64,000 nt of DNA. Source: Clostridia bacterium (GTDB lineage: Bacteria; Bacillota; Clostridia; Peptostreptococcales; Anaerovoracaceae). Location: positions 1 to 64,000 of the forward strand of contig CAJTER010000009.1 in NCBI GenBank assembly GCA_910575405.1. The letters run 5' to 3'. Under the pieces are notes generated by a model. The model had not been told where the DNA came from, made no database searches, and was given only the letters and a program-made list of their open reading frames with translations. Position numbers and translations under genes: made by a program. This document shows, one piece after another, positions 47,982 through 55,853 of the stretch. Each line of letters starts with the position of its first letter. Position 1 is the stretch's first letter.

Positions 47982-48130
47982 TTGTATTTCCGTTGAAAGG
48001 TGTATAATATAAATATAGAAAGCCAAGAGATAATCTAAATTTCTCAATATAAAAGCAGGGAGTGCGTTCCCTGCTTTTATACTATCATTACGATATGTAG
48101 GCTAGTTATCATCTTTCTTGCCATTTAATG
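47982..48130 (+). ncRNA. Type I toxin-antitoxin cassette copy 3: antitoxin RNA intact, toxin truncated
   Basis: TTGTAT (47982-47987), 15-nt spacer and TATAAT (48003-48008), then the shared hairpin AGCAGGGA/TCCCTGCT (48054-48075). On the minus strand only the last codons of the toxin remain (LNGKKDDN and stop TAG at 48104-48102), ending at about 48128. The rest of the toxin gene and its promoter are gone. A MITE-like element begins right at the break. Confidence 0.6.
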
Positions 48131-48292
48131 TACTGACCACCTGACAATTGGGACGTCTGGCACTGCCTATTTTGCCATCTGCTGCATTGTCATCGCTCGC
48201 CATAGCTAAGGCTACACCTCGTTCTTCCGCCTTGCAGTTGCAGGCTGATAAAATATTCAGCACCATTCACCCTAATTCCCAGGTGGTCAGTA
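48131..48292. mobile_element. MITE-like element with inverted terminal repeats
   Basis: The left end TACTGACCACCTGACAATTG and the reverse complement of the right end TACTGACCACCTGGGAATTA agree at 17 of 20 bases. About 120 nt lie between them without coding capacity. A related right end sits at 40948-40970. It adjoins the broken toxin gene of copy 3, but a simple insertion does not explain the break because the far side does not resume the toxin sequence. No clear target-site duplication was seen. Confidence 0.5.
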
Positions 48293-48443
48293 TGCTACCC
48301 AATTTTTACATATGATCAATACAAAGATTTGCACGCAGTATTAATAAATTATCTGAAATTGTACCCCTTTTCTCAATAATATATGCCTGTCTGTAACTTT
48401 TTTCCGATATCAAGGAATTTAAACCTTTTTTCAGAGCAGGGTA

Positions 48444-48508
48444 TTGACATATCCCTGGCCAGGTAGTAATATGAAGTTAGCTTCACATGAAGTAAACTTC
48501 ATATTACT
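48444..48508 (+). promoter_or_regulatory. Promoter and large palindromic operator of the XRE regulator
   Basis: TTGACA (48444-48449), 17-nt spacer, TAATAT (48467-48472). A perfect inverted repeat AGTAATATGAAGTT / AACTTCATATTACT (48465-48478 and 48495-48508) covers the -10 box and start site. Inside it GCTTCACATGAAGT forms a smaller palindrome of the same core (GAAGT/ACTTC). It is probably bound by the protein encoded just downstream. Confidence 0.75.
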
Positions 48509-48531
48509 GCAGAAGTATTCCAGGAGTATTC

Positions 48532-48762
48532 ATGAAAACGAGAGTAAAGGAATTGCGGACAGCCGCGAAAATGACGCAGCAGCAGCTGGCGGATCTGGTC
48601 TACGTTTCCTCGCGGACCATTATTTCAATTGAAAAGGGGCAGTACAATCCTTCCCTCATGTTAGCCTACCGCATGGCAGTCGTCTTTGGGGTGACGGTGG
48701 AGGAGCTGTGCTGCCTGCAGGAAAACAAGGAATTGGAGGATGAACAATATGAAGACTTGTAA
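48532..48762 (+). CDS. XRE family helix-turn-helix regulator
   Basis: 76 aa. Almost the whole protein is one HTH_3 domain: [28 protein letters not shown], then the family ending VTVEELCCL. It overlaps the next gene, a two- to four-TM protein, a pairing that is common for this regulator type in Firmicutes. A perfect palindrome lies over its promoter. Confidence 0.9.
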   Translation: MKTRVKELRTAAKMTQQQLADLVYVSSRTIISIEKGQYNPSLMLAYRMAVVFGVTVEELCCLQENKELEDEQYEDL

Positions 48763-49180
48763 GCGAATTTACAACAAGAAGGTATTTGCCTTTGGAGTGG
48801 TTATGATCGGTTTGGGCTGCCTGAATCTCATCTGCGATCTTGTTACAGACCGGATCGATGTAAATGGAATCATCCTGATAGTGGCTCTCTTCCTCTTTGG
48901 CAGTTTCGCCACCCTCCGCAGCCTTTCGCGGAAGTTGTCCCGGGAGGATAAGCTGGATGAGATGGACGAACGCAATCAGCTGATTGAACTGAAAGCAAAG
49001 AGCAGGGCCTTCCGGCTGACGCAGGGTACTTCCTTTGTGCTCATGCTGGCGCTGCTGGTTCTGGGAAAAGTCTCTGACTACGGCGTCCTTCTTGCCATAG
49101 GGGCGGGCCTGGCCTTTGCTTTCGCCATCTCCCTGTTTGCGGAAGTGTTTGCTTTTATGTATTATGAGGGGCGAAATTAG
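48749..49180 (+). CDS. Small membrane protein, DUF2178/DUF3796-like
   Basis: 143 aa with four TM helices in two hairpins. Between them is a conserved cytoplasmic stretch [19 protein letters not shown], typical of membrane proteins co-encoded with small XRE regulators. The ATG at 48749 has GGAGG 9 nt upstream; the ATG at 48740 directly abuts that site. The function is unknown; it may be a sensor or target of the regulator. Confidence 0.75.
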   Translation: MKTCKRIYNKKVFAFGVVMIGLGCLNLICDLVTDRIDVNGIILIVALFLFGSFATLRSLSRKLSREDKLDEMDERNQLIELKAKSRAFRLTQGTSFVLMLALLVLGKVSDYGVLLAIGAGLAFAFAISLFAEVFAFMYYEGRN

Positions 49181-49260
49181 TGTGAATTGATATAAGCGTG
49201 TAAGCTCGTGTATTTGTTTCTATATAAAAAGGAAGGAGAACGTTATGAAAAAAAGCCTGA
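49181..49260 (+). other. Broken gene start after the XRE/membrane pair
   Basis: AAGGAAGGAGAACG and an ATG at 49245 give a fine translation start, but the frame stops after 14 codons (KKSLINFWMSAAS). It looks like the front end of a gene whose body was lost where the decayed minus-strand MFS gene begins. Confidence 0.4.
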
Positions 49261-49960
49261 TCAATTTTTGGATGAGCGCGGCAAGCTGATCAGTCTGCAT
49301 GCCTGGAATACAGCACTGGAGTTTGTCATCGCCGCAACACAGTTGCTGACCATGTATGTACTGTTTGCCAGGCCCCGCCTGCCCTCCCCTGCCAGAAGGA
49401 TGGCGGTCGATTGAGCTACGGAACACATGATGCCATAGCCTCCGGCCATGAAGATACAGGCGCCAGCATCCACAGATTTCCCTTCATCAAACTTAAGCAC
49501 ACCATGGAACATACGGCACTGATACTGCTCCCCGTCAGAAAGGCTCCGAAGGGCAGCCGATCAAAGTATCTCCGCAGGGGGCTTTCCCCTGTCTGAAGTA
49601 AACTGGATGATGATTCCGGTGGCAGCGGAAAAAACGGCGGCGGCGATAAAGGCGCTCCTGTAACCGAACATTTGATGCAGATGAATTCCTGCAGCCGGCT
49701 CCAGGGCCATGCTGATTGCGTTCATACTGCCGTAAAGACCCATACCGGATCGATCTTTTCCTTTGGCGGCAGGACGACAGAAAAGGGAGCAGATGTTCAT
49801 TATTCCTCCGATGAGTCCCATCAGAATTCCCCCGCAAACCCGGTAATCAGAGGTGTTACCAGCAAGGGGCTTGCCATGTAAAAGAAACTGGCCGCCAGAA
49901 GCAGGGCAATGTCCTTTCCTGCTTTGCAATAGCCTTTGGGTTTCAAAATAGCACCTCATT
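49261..49960 (-). pseudogene. MFS transporter pseudogene, frameshifted
   Basis: Two minus-strand frames carry MFS-like sequence: GGILMGLIGGIMNICSLFCR and YRSAFIAAAVFSAATGIIIQF (49561-49959), then VDAGACIFMAGGYGIMCSVAQ (49261-49512). They lie in gene order but in different frames with stop codons between. The N-terminus is missing beyond 49960. It is a decayed drug-type permease with no function left. Confidence 0.65.
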
Positions 49961-50003
49961 TTCTTTAAAATTCTATCTATTCCATAAATTTACTTTATTT
50001 TTA

Positions 50004-50176
50004 TTGATTATATTCCAGAATATGTTATACTATAAACGTTATCATCCCTCATACTGATAGCAGTAAGGAGGTGAGAATCTTGGATTTTATTTATGCATTC
50101 TTTAATTGCTGTTGCGGCGAACTTCCTGACTGATGGGATTCGCAAATGGTTAGACGGCAATCATGATGATAACTAG
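50004..50176 (+). pseudogene. Type I toxin, copy 2, frameshifted relative to copy 1
   Basis: The promoter TTGATT-16 nt-TATACT (50004-50031) and AAGGAGGTGAG are kept, and TTG at 50080 matches the start of copy 1. One extra base in the T-rich start of the gene shifts the frame, so translation from TTG stops after 17 codons. The conserved part is still readable from an internal ATG at 50093 (27 aa: IAVAANFLTDGIRKWLDGN). It may be dead or make a shortened peptide. Confidence 0.6.
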
Positions 50177-50199
50177 CCTACATATCGTAATGATAGTAT

Positions 50200-50299
50200 A
50201 AAAGCAGGGAACGCACTCCCTGCTTTTATATTGAAAAAATCAGATTTTATCTATGCTTTATCTGTGTTGTTATTATACACCTTTCAACAGAAAATGCAA
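50200..50299 (-). ncRNA. Antitoxin RNA of type I cassette, copy 2
   Basis: Minus-strand promoter TTGCAT (50299-50294), 16-nt spacer and TATAAT (50277-50272). It is followed by about 65 nt ending at the shared hairpin AGCAGGGA/TCCCTGCT (50203-50224). The orientation is opposite to copies 1 and 3, so the cassettes flank the region in inverted order. Confidence 0.6.
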
Positions 50300-50385
50300 C
50301 AGTTAAAAATATTTTTTTGGAAAAAAATTCATATTACTTTTGCCTTCCATCTCCTGATTAAGGATTACCCTTAATCGTCAAGCTC

Positions 50386-50575
50386 TCATTCACAACAGTC
50401 AGGTAATCTGAACTGGCACTCATTAAAATAGAGATAATAAATCCCATCTTCCGGCGCTTCAAATTCATAGAGCCCCTGCATACTTTGTTTTGCGGTTCCC
50501 TTTTTTAATACGCCGTCCTGCACATATCCTATAAGAAGCTCTGCTCCGGGGCAGTCTCTGACGGTCCCTTTTTGA
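50386..50575 (-). pseudogene. C-terminal fragment of an unidentified secreted-type protein
   Basis: A minus-strand frame reads CPGAELLIGYVQDGVLKKG, then YEFEAPEDGIYYLYFNEC and a stop at 50388. The beta-rich pattern suggests the end of an extracellular or lipoprotein domain. No start codon or upstream part exists. It is a leftover in a decayed region. Confidence 0.35.
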
Positions 50576-50612
50576 AAAAGAGAGAAAGAAGGCGGATACG
50601 ATTATCACCAAT

Positions 50613-50831
50613 TTGACCGCTTATATCAGAAAACCGTTGCAGCTAGGGCGGACCCTGGTTTTCTTTGATGAAGTACAGGAATGTCTCGCGGTTCGTACTG
50701 CCATCAAATTTCTGGCAGAGGACGGAAGATTTGATTGCATCCAGTCCGGCACCATGCCACAGGCAGTGCAGATTATTCATGGGAGATACAGGGCTGCTCT
50801 GTGCCGCTTCAATGGAAAATATCCAGTTTGA
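50613..50831 (+). pseudogene. Fragment of an AAA ATPase (DUF4143-type)
   Basis: The frame contains RTLVFFDEVQECLAVRTAIK followed by FLAEDGRFDCIQSG, the Walker B region of the AAA/DUF4143 ATPases common in anaerobes. Walker A upstream and the DUF4143 domain downstream are missing. The remaining bases to 51013 hold only the ribosome site of the next gene. Confidence 0.55.
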
Positions 50832-51013
50832 GATCCTAAGCTGACAGGTGAAACGCGGCTTACCTTTTGAGCCTATACACATCTAAATTTACGTATCTCA
50901 ATTCCATTAATAATTTTTCTATTATGTAGAAAACTATGTAGGAACTGATGTGTCATCTGATTGCTCCGCCTGAGCGAGGCAGCAGATGAAAAATTGAAAG
51001 GAGATCGTAAATT

Positions 51014-52075
51014 ATGAAAGGTTATGCTATGCTGAAAATCGGGGAGTCCGGCTGGATCGAAAAGGACCGCCCTGTCTGTGGGCCCCTGGACGCCATCTGC
51101 AAGCCCCTTGCCATCGCGATTTGTACATCGGATGTGCATACCCTGTGGGAAGGCGCCATTGGAGAACGCCATAACATGATACTCGGCCACGAGTGCAGCG
51201 CGGAGGTAGTGGAGGTAGGAGAGCTGGTGAAGGACTTTAAGCCGGGAGATCGGGTTCTGGTGCCGGCCATTACACCGGACTGGAATTCCCTGGAGGCCCA
51301 GGCGGGATACTCCATGCACTCGGGAGGAATGCTGGCCGGCTGGAAATTCTCTAACTTTAAGGACGGCGTGTTCTCCGAATACTTTCACGTAAACGACGCA
51401 GACGGAAACCTGGCCCTGCTGCCGGACTCCATCAATACAGTGGATGCCTGCATGCTGTCGGATATGGTTCCTACCGGTTTTCACGGCGTCGAACTGGCGG
51501 ACGTACAGTTCGGCGACTCCGTTCTGATCATCGGAATCGGACCAGTGGGCCTGATGTCCGTTGCCGGAGCCAATATGCGCGGCGCTTCCCGCATCATGGC
51601 CGTAGGCACGAGACGCGTCTGCCAGGAAGCGGCCAAGGGCTACGGAGCCACGGATTTTATCAGCTACAAGGACGGCCCTCTTGACGAACAGGTGCTGAAG
51701 ATGACGGATGGAAAAGGTGTAGACAAGATCGTCATTGCAGGAGGAAGCGTAAGTACCTTCTCCGAAGCAGTAAAATGCCTGAAGCCGGGTGGCAAGATCG
51801 GCAATGTAAACTACCTGGGCACAGGAGACGTCATTGACATCCCCAGAGTGGAATGGGGCGTTGGCATGGGACACAAACAGATTAACGGCGGCCTGATGCC
51901 GGGTGGACGCCTGCGCATGGAAAAGCTGGCCAGCCTGATTGCGGCGGGAAAGCTGGACGTATCTCCCCTGAGCACCCACGTATTCGACGGATGGGATCAC
52001 CTGGAAGAAGCGCTGTTTCTCATGAAGGACAAGCCGGCGGATCTGATCAAGCCGGTGGTAAAGCTTGCGGATTAA
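51014..52075 (+). CDS. adh: NADP-dependent secondary alcohol dehydrogenase
   Basis: 353 aa zinc alcohol dehydrogenase closely resembling the enzymes of Thermoanaerobacter brockii and Clostridium beijerinckii (start MKGYAMLKIGESGWIEK). Catalytic zinc ligands are C37, H59 and D150 (CTSDVHT, GHECS and SDMVPTGF). The Rossmann motif is GIGPVGLMSVAG, and VGTRRVC carries the NADP-specific pattern. It reduces small ketones or aldehydes or oxidises secondary alcohols. It stands alone with AAAGGAG upstream. It might reduce an aldehyde or ketone from the dehydratase pathway, but nothing links them directly. Confidence 0.92.
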   Translation: MKGYAMLKIGESGWIEKDRPVCGPLDAICKPLAIAICTSDVHTLWEGAIGERHNMILGHECSAEVVEVGELVKDFKPGDRVLVPAITPDWNSLEAQAGYSMHSGGMLAGWKFSNFKDGVFSEYFHVNDADGNLALLPDSINTVDACMLSDMVPTGFHGVELADVQFGDSVLIIGIGPVGLMSVAGANMRGASRIMAVGTRRVCQEAAKGYGATDFISYKDGPLDEQVLKMTDGKGVDKIVIAGGSVSTFSEAVKCLKPGGKIGNVNYLGTGDVIDIPRVEWGVGMGHKQINGGLMPGGRLRMEKLASLIAAGKLDVSPLSTHVFDGWDHLEEALFLMKDKPADLIKPVVKLAD

Positions 52076-52149
52076 GTATAAAACCCGCAAAAAATTTTTT
52101 TGTGGATGCTAAAATTGGTAATTTTTTGAATTTTACAGATAAAAGAATA

Positions 52150-52272
52150 TTGCAACAAAATTTGTATATGCTATAATGCCAGCAGACAAAAGGATAGAAT
52201 TAGTCCATATGGGCAAAAGGACGAACCCCCGAAAGTATTCGTAGTACAATCGGGGGCTCTTCTTCTTTTCCG
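52150..52272 (+). ncRNA. Candidate free-standing small RNA with own promoter and terminator
   Basis: TTGCAA (52150-52155), 16-nt spacer, TATAAT (52172-52177), then about 88 nt ending at CCCCCGA (52226-52232)/TCGGGGG (52250-52256) plus CTCTTCTTCTTTT. ACGAA/TTCGT can pair inside the terminator as an alternative hairpin, and GTCC/GGAC forms a small upstream stem. No ORF fits. It also serves as terminator for the adh gene. Confidence 0.5.
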
Positions 52273-52374
52273 TCTGCTTTCGGTTTTTTATTTTCCGTTC
52301 CGACAGATTCCAACAGCAAAACCGCCCCTTTTTAATACAAACCGCAGCAAAGAAACTGAGGAATTATTTCATCA

Positions 52375-52403
52375 TTGACAAGATCTTCTTATTGTGATAG
52401 ATT
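52375..52403 (+). promoter_or_regulatory. Promoter of the cobalamin-riboswitch operon
   Basis: TTGACA (52375-52380), 17-nt spacer, TAGATT (52398-52403). Transcription from about 52410 places the riboswitch at the very 5' end of the mRNA. Confidence 0.7.
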
Positions 52404-52433
52404 GAACATAGTTAGTAAATAACTGAATATTTT

Positions 52434-52588
52434 GGATTCACAGCGTAACGAAGACCGGTGAAAGGCCGGCGCAGATTTACCCCTACTGTATGCGAGGACA
52501 ACGGAGCACAGATGCCATTGCTTTTCATGGAGAGTGAGAAGGCGCTCCCGCGGATGAATCACGAGCCAGGAGACTTTGCTGTAGATCC
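52434..52588 (+). ncRNA. Cobalamin riboswitch
   Basis: P1 pairs GGATTCACAGC (52434-52444) with GCTGTAGATCC (52578-52588). The core has GGTGAAAGGCCGGCGC, ACCCCTACTGTATGCGA, TGCCATTG...CATGG and GAGAAGGCGC. The B12 box is GAGCCAGGAGAC (52563-52574). These are the conserved blocks of the cobalamin class in the right order. It controls the secreted protein gene at 52685 and presumably the whole gene run to the window end. Confidence 0.93.
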
Positions 52589-52599
52589 ACAAGTAGAGG

Positions 52600-52646
52600 G
52601 CCTTTGGGTAGGAAGGCAGGCTATTTTTTATTGCAGTAAATAGCCG
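52600..52646 (+). terminator. Expression platform hairpins of the cobalamin riboswitch
   Basis: GCCTT...AAGGC (52600-52617) is followed by AGGCTATTTTTTA, a probable intrinsic terminator. GGCTATTT and AAATAGCC (about 52619-52646) can form a second stem across the T-run. A switch between them would let B12 shut off transcription. Confidence 0.55.
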
Positions 52647-52684
52647 GAGTGCACAAAAACCAAAGCAGTAAGAAAGGAAAAAGT

Positions 52685-53821
52685 ATGAAAATGAGAAGAT
52701 CAAGATCAAAAATCACAATTGCAGCTTTGACCGCAATGACCATGGTGTTTACTATGATACCTGGCATGGCCTTTGCTGCGGAAGAAACCGGCGGCACGGA
52801 AGCGGAGCCGAAGACCGTAACCGTTACATTCAGCGGCGAAACAGCAGATGGATTTGACATGCAGCCTGTGACCCTGGAAGTAGCCTCCGATCTGACGGAG
52901 CAGTATTATCCAGACGTAACCGTTGAGCCTAAAAACGAGGTAACCATTTCCGACGTGCTGGTAGCGGCCCACATGGAAAAGTACGGCGAAGCCTTTGAGA
53001 AAAACCCTGCCGCCTACTACAATGTGGAAGACGGAACCTACAAGACCGGCTTTGCCCTGACCCAGTTTGAGCGCACGGGAAGCTCCTATATGTACTATGT
53101 AAACAGCCTCGCTCCCCAGGAAGGAATCTGCCTTACGAAAGTAAATGATGGAGATTTTGTGGAAACAGGGCTTTATCATGACACGGAAACCTGGTCCGAT
53201 GTATATGGAAGCTTTAAAAGCAGGGAATACACAGCCAAAGAAGGGGAAGCAGTAAGCGTAGATCTTATGGCAGTAAACAGCAGAAATGAAGCAGCGGCAA
53301 TCGACGATGGCGCGAAGATCATGCTCCTGGACACTAAAACGGGAAAAGTGACAGATCCGATCGCGACTGCGGACAAGGATGGAACGGCTTCTTTAAAATT
53401 CGCTAAAAAAGGAACCTATTATATAACCGCCATCGGAACCGCTACCTACACAGGCTATACGGGAGCACAGGTCTCCGGAAGATTCATGATGCCTTATGCA
53501 AAGGTAACAGTTGCGGCAAAGCCAGTCGTAAAGCCCGCGCCAGTGAAAAAAACCTTAAAGACCCCGGTGGTAACGGTTAAGGCAGGGAAAAAGTACGCCA
53601 AGATTTCCTGGAAAAAGGTAGCCGGAGCAAAGGGCTATCAGGTTTACCGGGCAACCTCCAAAAACGGAACCTACAAGAAGATCGCAACTGTTTCCGCCAA
53701 AAAACTGAGCGTAAAAGCGACAAAATTAAAGAGTGGCAAGAAGTATTACTTCAAAGTACGGGCTTACGCAAACTCAGTAAAGAGCAGCTATTCAAAAGTA
53801 AAAGCAGTTAAAATCAAATGA
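52685..53821 (+). CDS. Secreted DUF4430-like protein with fibronectin type III domain
   Basis: 378 aa. A signal peptide ends at GMAFA-A (residues 1-31). A DUF4430-like (transcobalamin C-terminal-like) region lies at about 40-185, with SSYMYYVNSLAPQEGICLTK. A beta-rich module (190-285) and a Lys-rich Fn3 domain (300-378, KISWKKVAGAKGYQVYR) follow. The Fn3 end is very basic and may bind the wall. The ATG at 52685 follows AAAGGAAAAAG. It is the first gene behind the B12 riboswitch, so I infer extracellular corrinoid binding. The DUF4430 match is weaker than in the two later proteins. Confidence 0.72.
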   Translation: MKMRRSRSKITIAALTAMTMVFTMIPGMAFAAEETGGTEAEPKTVTVTFSGETADGFDMQPVTLEVASDLTEQYYPDVTVEPKNEVTISDVLVAAHMEKYGEAFEKNPAAYYNVEDGTYKTGFALTQFERTGSSYMYYVNSLAPQEGICLTKVNDGDFVETGLYHDTETWSDVYGSFKSREYTAKEGEAVSVDLMAVNSRNEAAAIDDGAKIMLLDTKTGKVTDPIATADKDGTASLKFAKKGTYYITAIGTATYTGYTGAQVSGRFMMPYAKVTVAAKPVVKPAPVKKTLKTPVVTVKAGKKYAKISWKKVAGAKGYQVYRATSKNGTYKKIATVSAKKLSVKATKLKSGKKYYFKVRAYANSVKSSYSKVKAVKIK

Positions 53822-54783
53822 TGCGGGAAAAAACAGCGGCAGTCCGGCAGCAGATCGGAAAGGCCATCATAGGCAAGGAAAAAACCATAACCAGAGTGTT
53901 GATGGCTATTCTAGCCGGGGGACACATTTTGCTGGAGGACATACCGGGGGTGGGAAAGACGACCCTGGCCCTGGCCTTCAGCAAGGCCATGGGCCTGTCC
54001 TTCAACCGGGTGCAGTTCACGCCGGACGTGGTGCCTTCCGACATCACCGGATTTTCCATGTACAACCGGCAGACGGAGCGTTTTGAATACAAACCGGGAG
54101 CAGCCATGTGCAACTTGCTCCTGGCCGATGAGCTGAACCGGACCTCCAGCAAGACCCAATCCGCCCTTTTGGAGGTCATGCAGGAGGGAAGCATTACGGT
54201 AGACGGGACAACGAGACAGATGCCCCGTCCATTTATCGTTATTGCCACCCAGAATCCCCTGGGAACAGCGGGAACACAGAGTCTGCCGGAAGCGCAGTTG
54301 GATCGCTTTATGCTCCAGCTTTCCATGGGTTATCCGGATTTTGAGGCCCAGGTGGAGCTTTTGATGGATCGGCAGAAAAAGAACCCCTTGGATGAGATCA
54401 TCCCCGCTGTATCAAAGGAAGAAGTTCTGCAGATGCAGCAGGAGGTGGAAAACCTCTATATTGACCGCAAAATCGTCGAATACGTAACAAAACTTACGGA
54501 GCTGAGCAGAAAGCAAAAGCTCATCCGCCTGGGAATTAGCCCCAGAGGCGCTCTGGCTGTCTGCGCCATGGCAAGGGCCTGCGCCTACATCCATCAGCGG
54601 GATTACGTAGTTCCCGAGGATGTGCAGGAGATCTTCGTAGACGTGTGCCGCCACAGGCTCATTATGGAGCCAAAGGCCCAGCTCAATCAGGTTACAGCGG
54701 ATCGGATGCTGGCGGAAATTTTGAAGATAGTGCCGGAGCCGAAACTGATGAACGAAAATAGGAAGAAAGAGAACAAACGATGA
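53818..54783 (+). CDS. MoxR family AAA ATPase
   Basis: 321 aa. Walker A DIPGVGKTTLALAF (residues 40-53), Walker B LLADELNRTSSKTQ, sensor I TQNPLGTAGT. The start overlaps the preceding stop (ATGATG). MoxR proteins act as chaperones together with DUF58 partners; that partner is the next gene, which overlaps by 4 nt. Placement in a B12-riboswitch operon suggests a role in assembling the surface proteins encoded here. Confidence 0.92.
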   Translation: MMREKTAAVRQQIGKAIIGKEKTITRVLMAILAGGHILLEDIPGVGKTTLALAFSKAMGLSFNRVQFTPDVVPSDITGFSMYNRQTERFEYKPGAAMCNLLLADELNRTSSKTQSALLEVMQEGSITVDGTTRQMPRPFIVIATQNPLGTAGTQSLPEAQLDRFMLQLSMGYPDFEAQVELLMDRQKKNPLDEIIPAVSKEEVLQMQQEVENLYIDRKIVEYVTKLTELSRKQKLIRLGISPRGALAVCAMARACAYIHQRDYVVPEDVQEIFVDVCRHRLIMEPKAQLNQVTADRMLAEILKIVPEPKLMNENRKKENKR

Positions 54784-55853
54784 AGGCCGCGAGAATCGGA
54801 GCCCTGCTCTGGGGCTGCTTTGCGATCCTGTTTTACATGTGGACCGCTTCACCCGCGGCTCTTGCGGTACTTGCAGGGACTGTGTGCGTTCTTTTGGCAG
54901 GGGCGCTTCTGACCCTTACCTGTGGTAAAGGGTGCAGCGCGATTCTCTCAGCTTCTCAGGAGGCGGAAAAGGGAAAGCCGGTCTTTATCGATCTGACGGT
55001 AAAGAACGCCTCCCTTCTTCCCGTGTGCCGCTGCAGCATGATCCTGGAATGCAGCAACATCCTCACAGGAGAGCAGGTGGAAATTCCGCTTTCCTTCAGC
55101 CTGTGGCCAAGGGGATCGGCGGCCCTGCAGGCAGAGCTTGCAGCCCCATACTGTGGCTGCCTTTCCTGCTGCATCAGGGAGGCTTCGGTGGGGGATCTGT
55201 TTTCCCTTTACCGGGCGCGGCGCAGGCTGCGGGCTGAAGCCAGGACCTATGTTATGCCCCAGATCCAGGAAGCGGAGTTTTCCCCCCAGGAGCTGGACGC
55301 CTACAATATGGAAAGCTACCGCTATTCCGCTTCCAGGAAGGGAAATGACCCGGGGGACACCTTTGGCATTCGGGAATACGAGGAAGGCGACAGTCTGAAA
55401 ACCATTCACTGGAAGCTGACGGGAAAGTTGGGAGACCTGATGGTAAGAGAGCTGGGTCTTCCGGTAGAAAATAACATCATGCTGCTGCTGGAAAAGGGCA
55501 TGGAGCCGGGAAACCCCCTTACCCCCCAGCAGAGGGATAAGGCGGCGGAGCTCTTTTTATCCCTCTCCCACACACTGCTCTCCCATCAGATCACCCACAG
55601 CGCGGGCTGGCAGGATTACAGGAGCGGCCAGTTTATTAGCCGCCGCATCGAAGATATGGAGGCCCTGTGGGTCATGACCGGCCTTCTGATGGAGACACCC
55701 TATAAGGAGGATCCTGTTCCGGCCCAGATTCACTGTCAGGAGTACGACAGAGAGGCCGGATTTTCCCATTATCTGTACGTTACAGCAGCAAGCAGCCAGC
55801 GGAGCATGAGCGGATTGGAGAATTACGGTGCAGTTACAGTCTATCAGGCATAA
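54780..55853 (+). CDS. DUF58 domain protein
   Basis: 357 aa. Two N-terminal TM helices (residues 8-50) are followed by a beta-rich part and the DUF58 core YEEGDSLKTIHWKLTGKLGDLMVRE (about residues 200-224), a vWA-like fold fragment. It almost always occurs with MoxR and a transglutaminase-like protein, as here. It overlaps both neighbours (4 nt and 26 nt). It is probably the MoxR substrate or adaptor at the membrane. Confidence 0.9.
   Translation: MKAARIGALLWGCFAILFYMWTASPAALAVLAGTVCVLLAGALLTLTCGKGCSAILSASQEAEKGKPVFIDLTVKNASLLPVCRCSMILECSNILTGEQVEIPLSFSLWPRGSAALQAELAAPYCGCLSCCIREASVGDLFSLYRARRRLRAEARTYVMPQIQEAEFSPQELDAYNMESYRYSASRKGNDPGDTFGIREYEEGDSLKTIHWKLTGKLGDLMVRELGLPVENNIMLLLEKGMEPGNPLTPQQRDKAAELFLSLSHTLLSHQITHSAGWQDYRSGQFISRRIEDMEALWVMTGLLMETPYKEDPVPAQIHCQEYDREAGFSHYLYVTAASSQRSMSGLENYGAVTVYQA

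Noticed and set aside
51014-52075. adh as part of the B12 operon
   Set aside because: A terminator and an independent small-RNA promoter separate it from the riboswitch promoter.
50873-52090. 405-codon minus-strand frame opposite the alcohol dehydrogenase
   Set aside because: The plus strand matches a well-known dehydrogenase over its entire length, so the opposite frame is a shadow.
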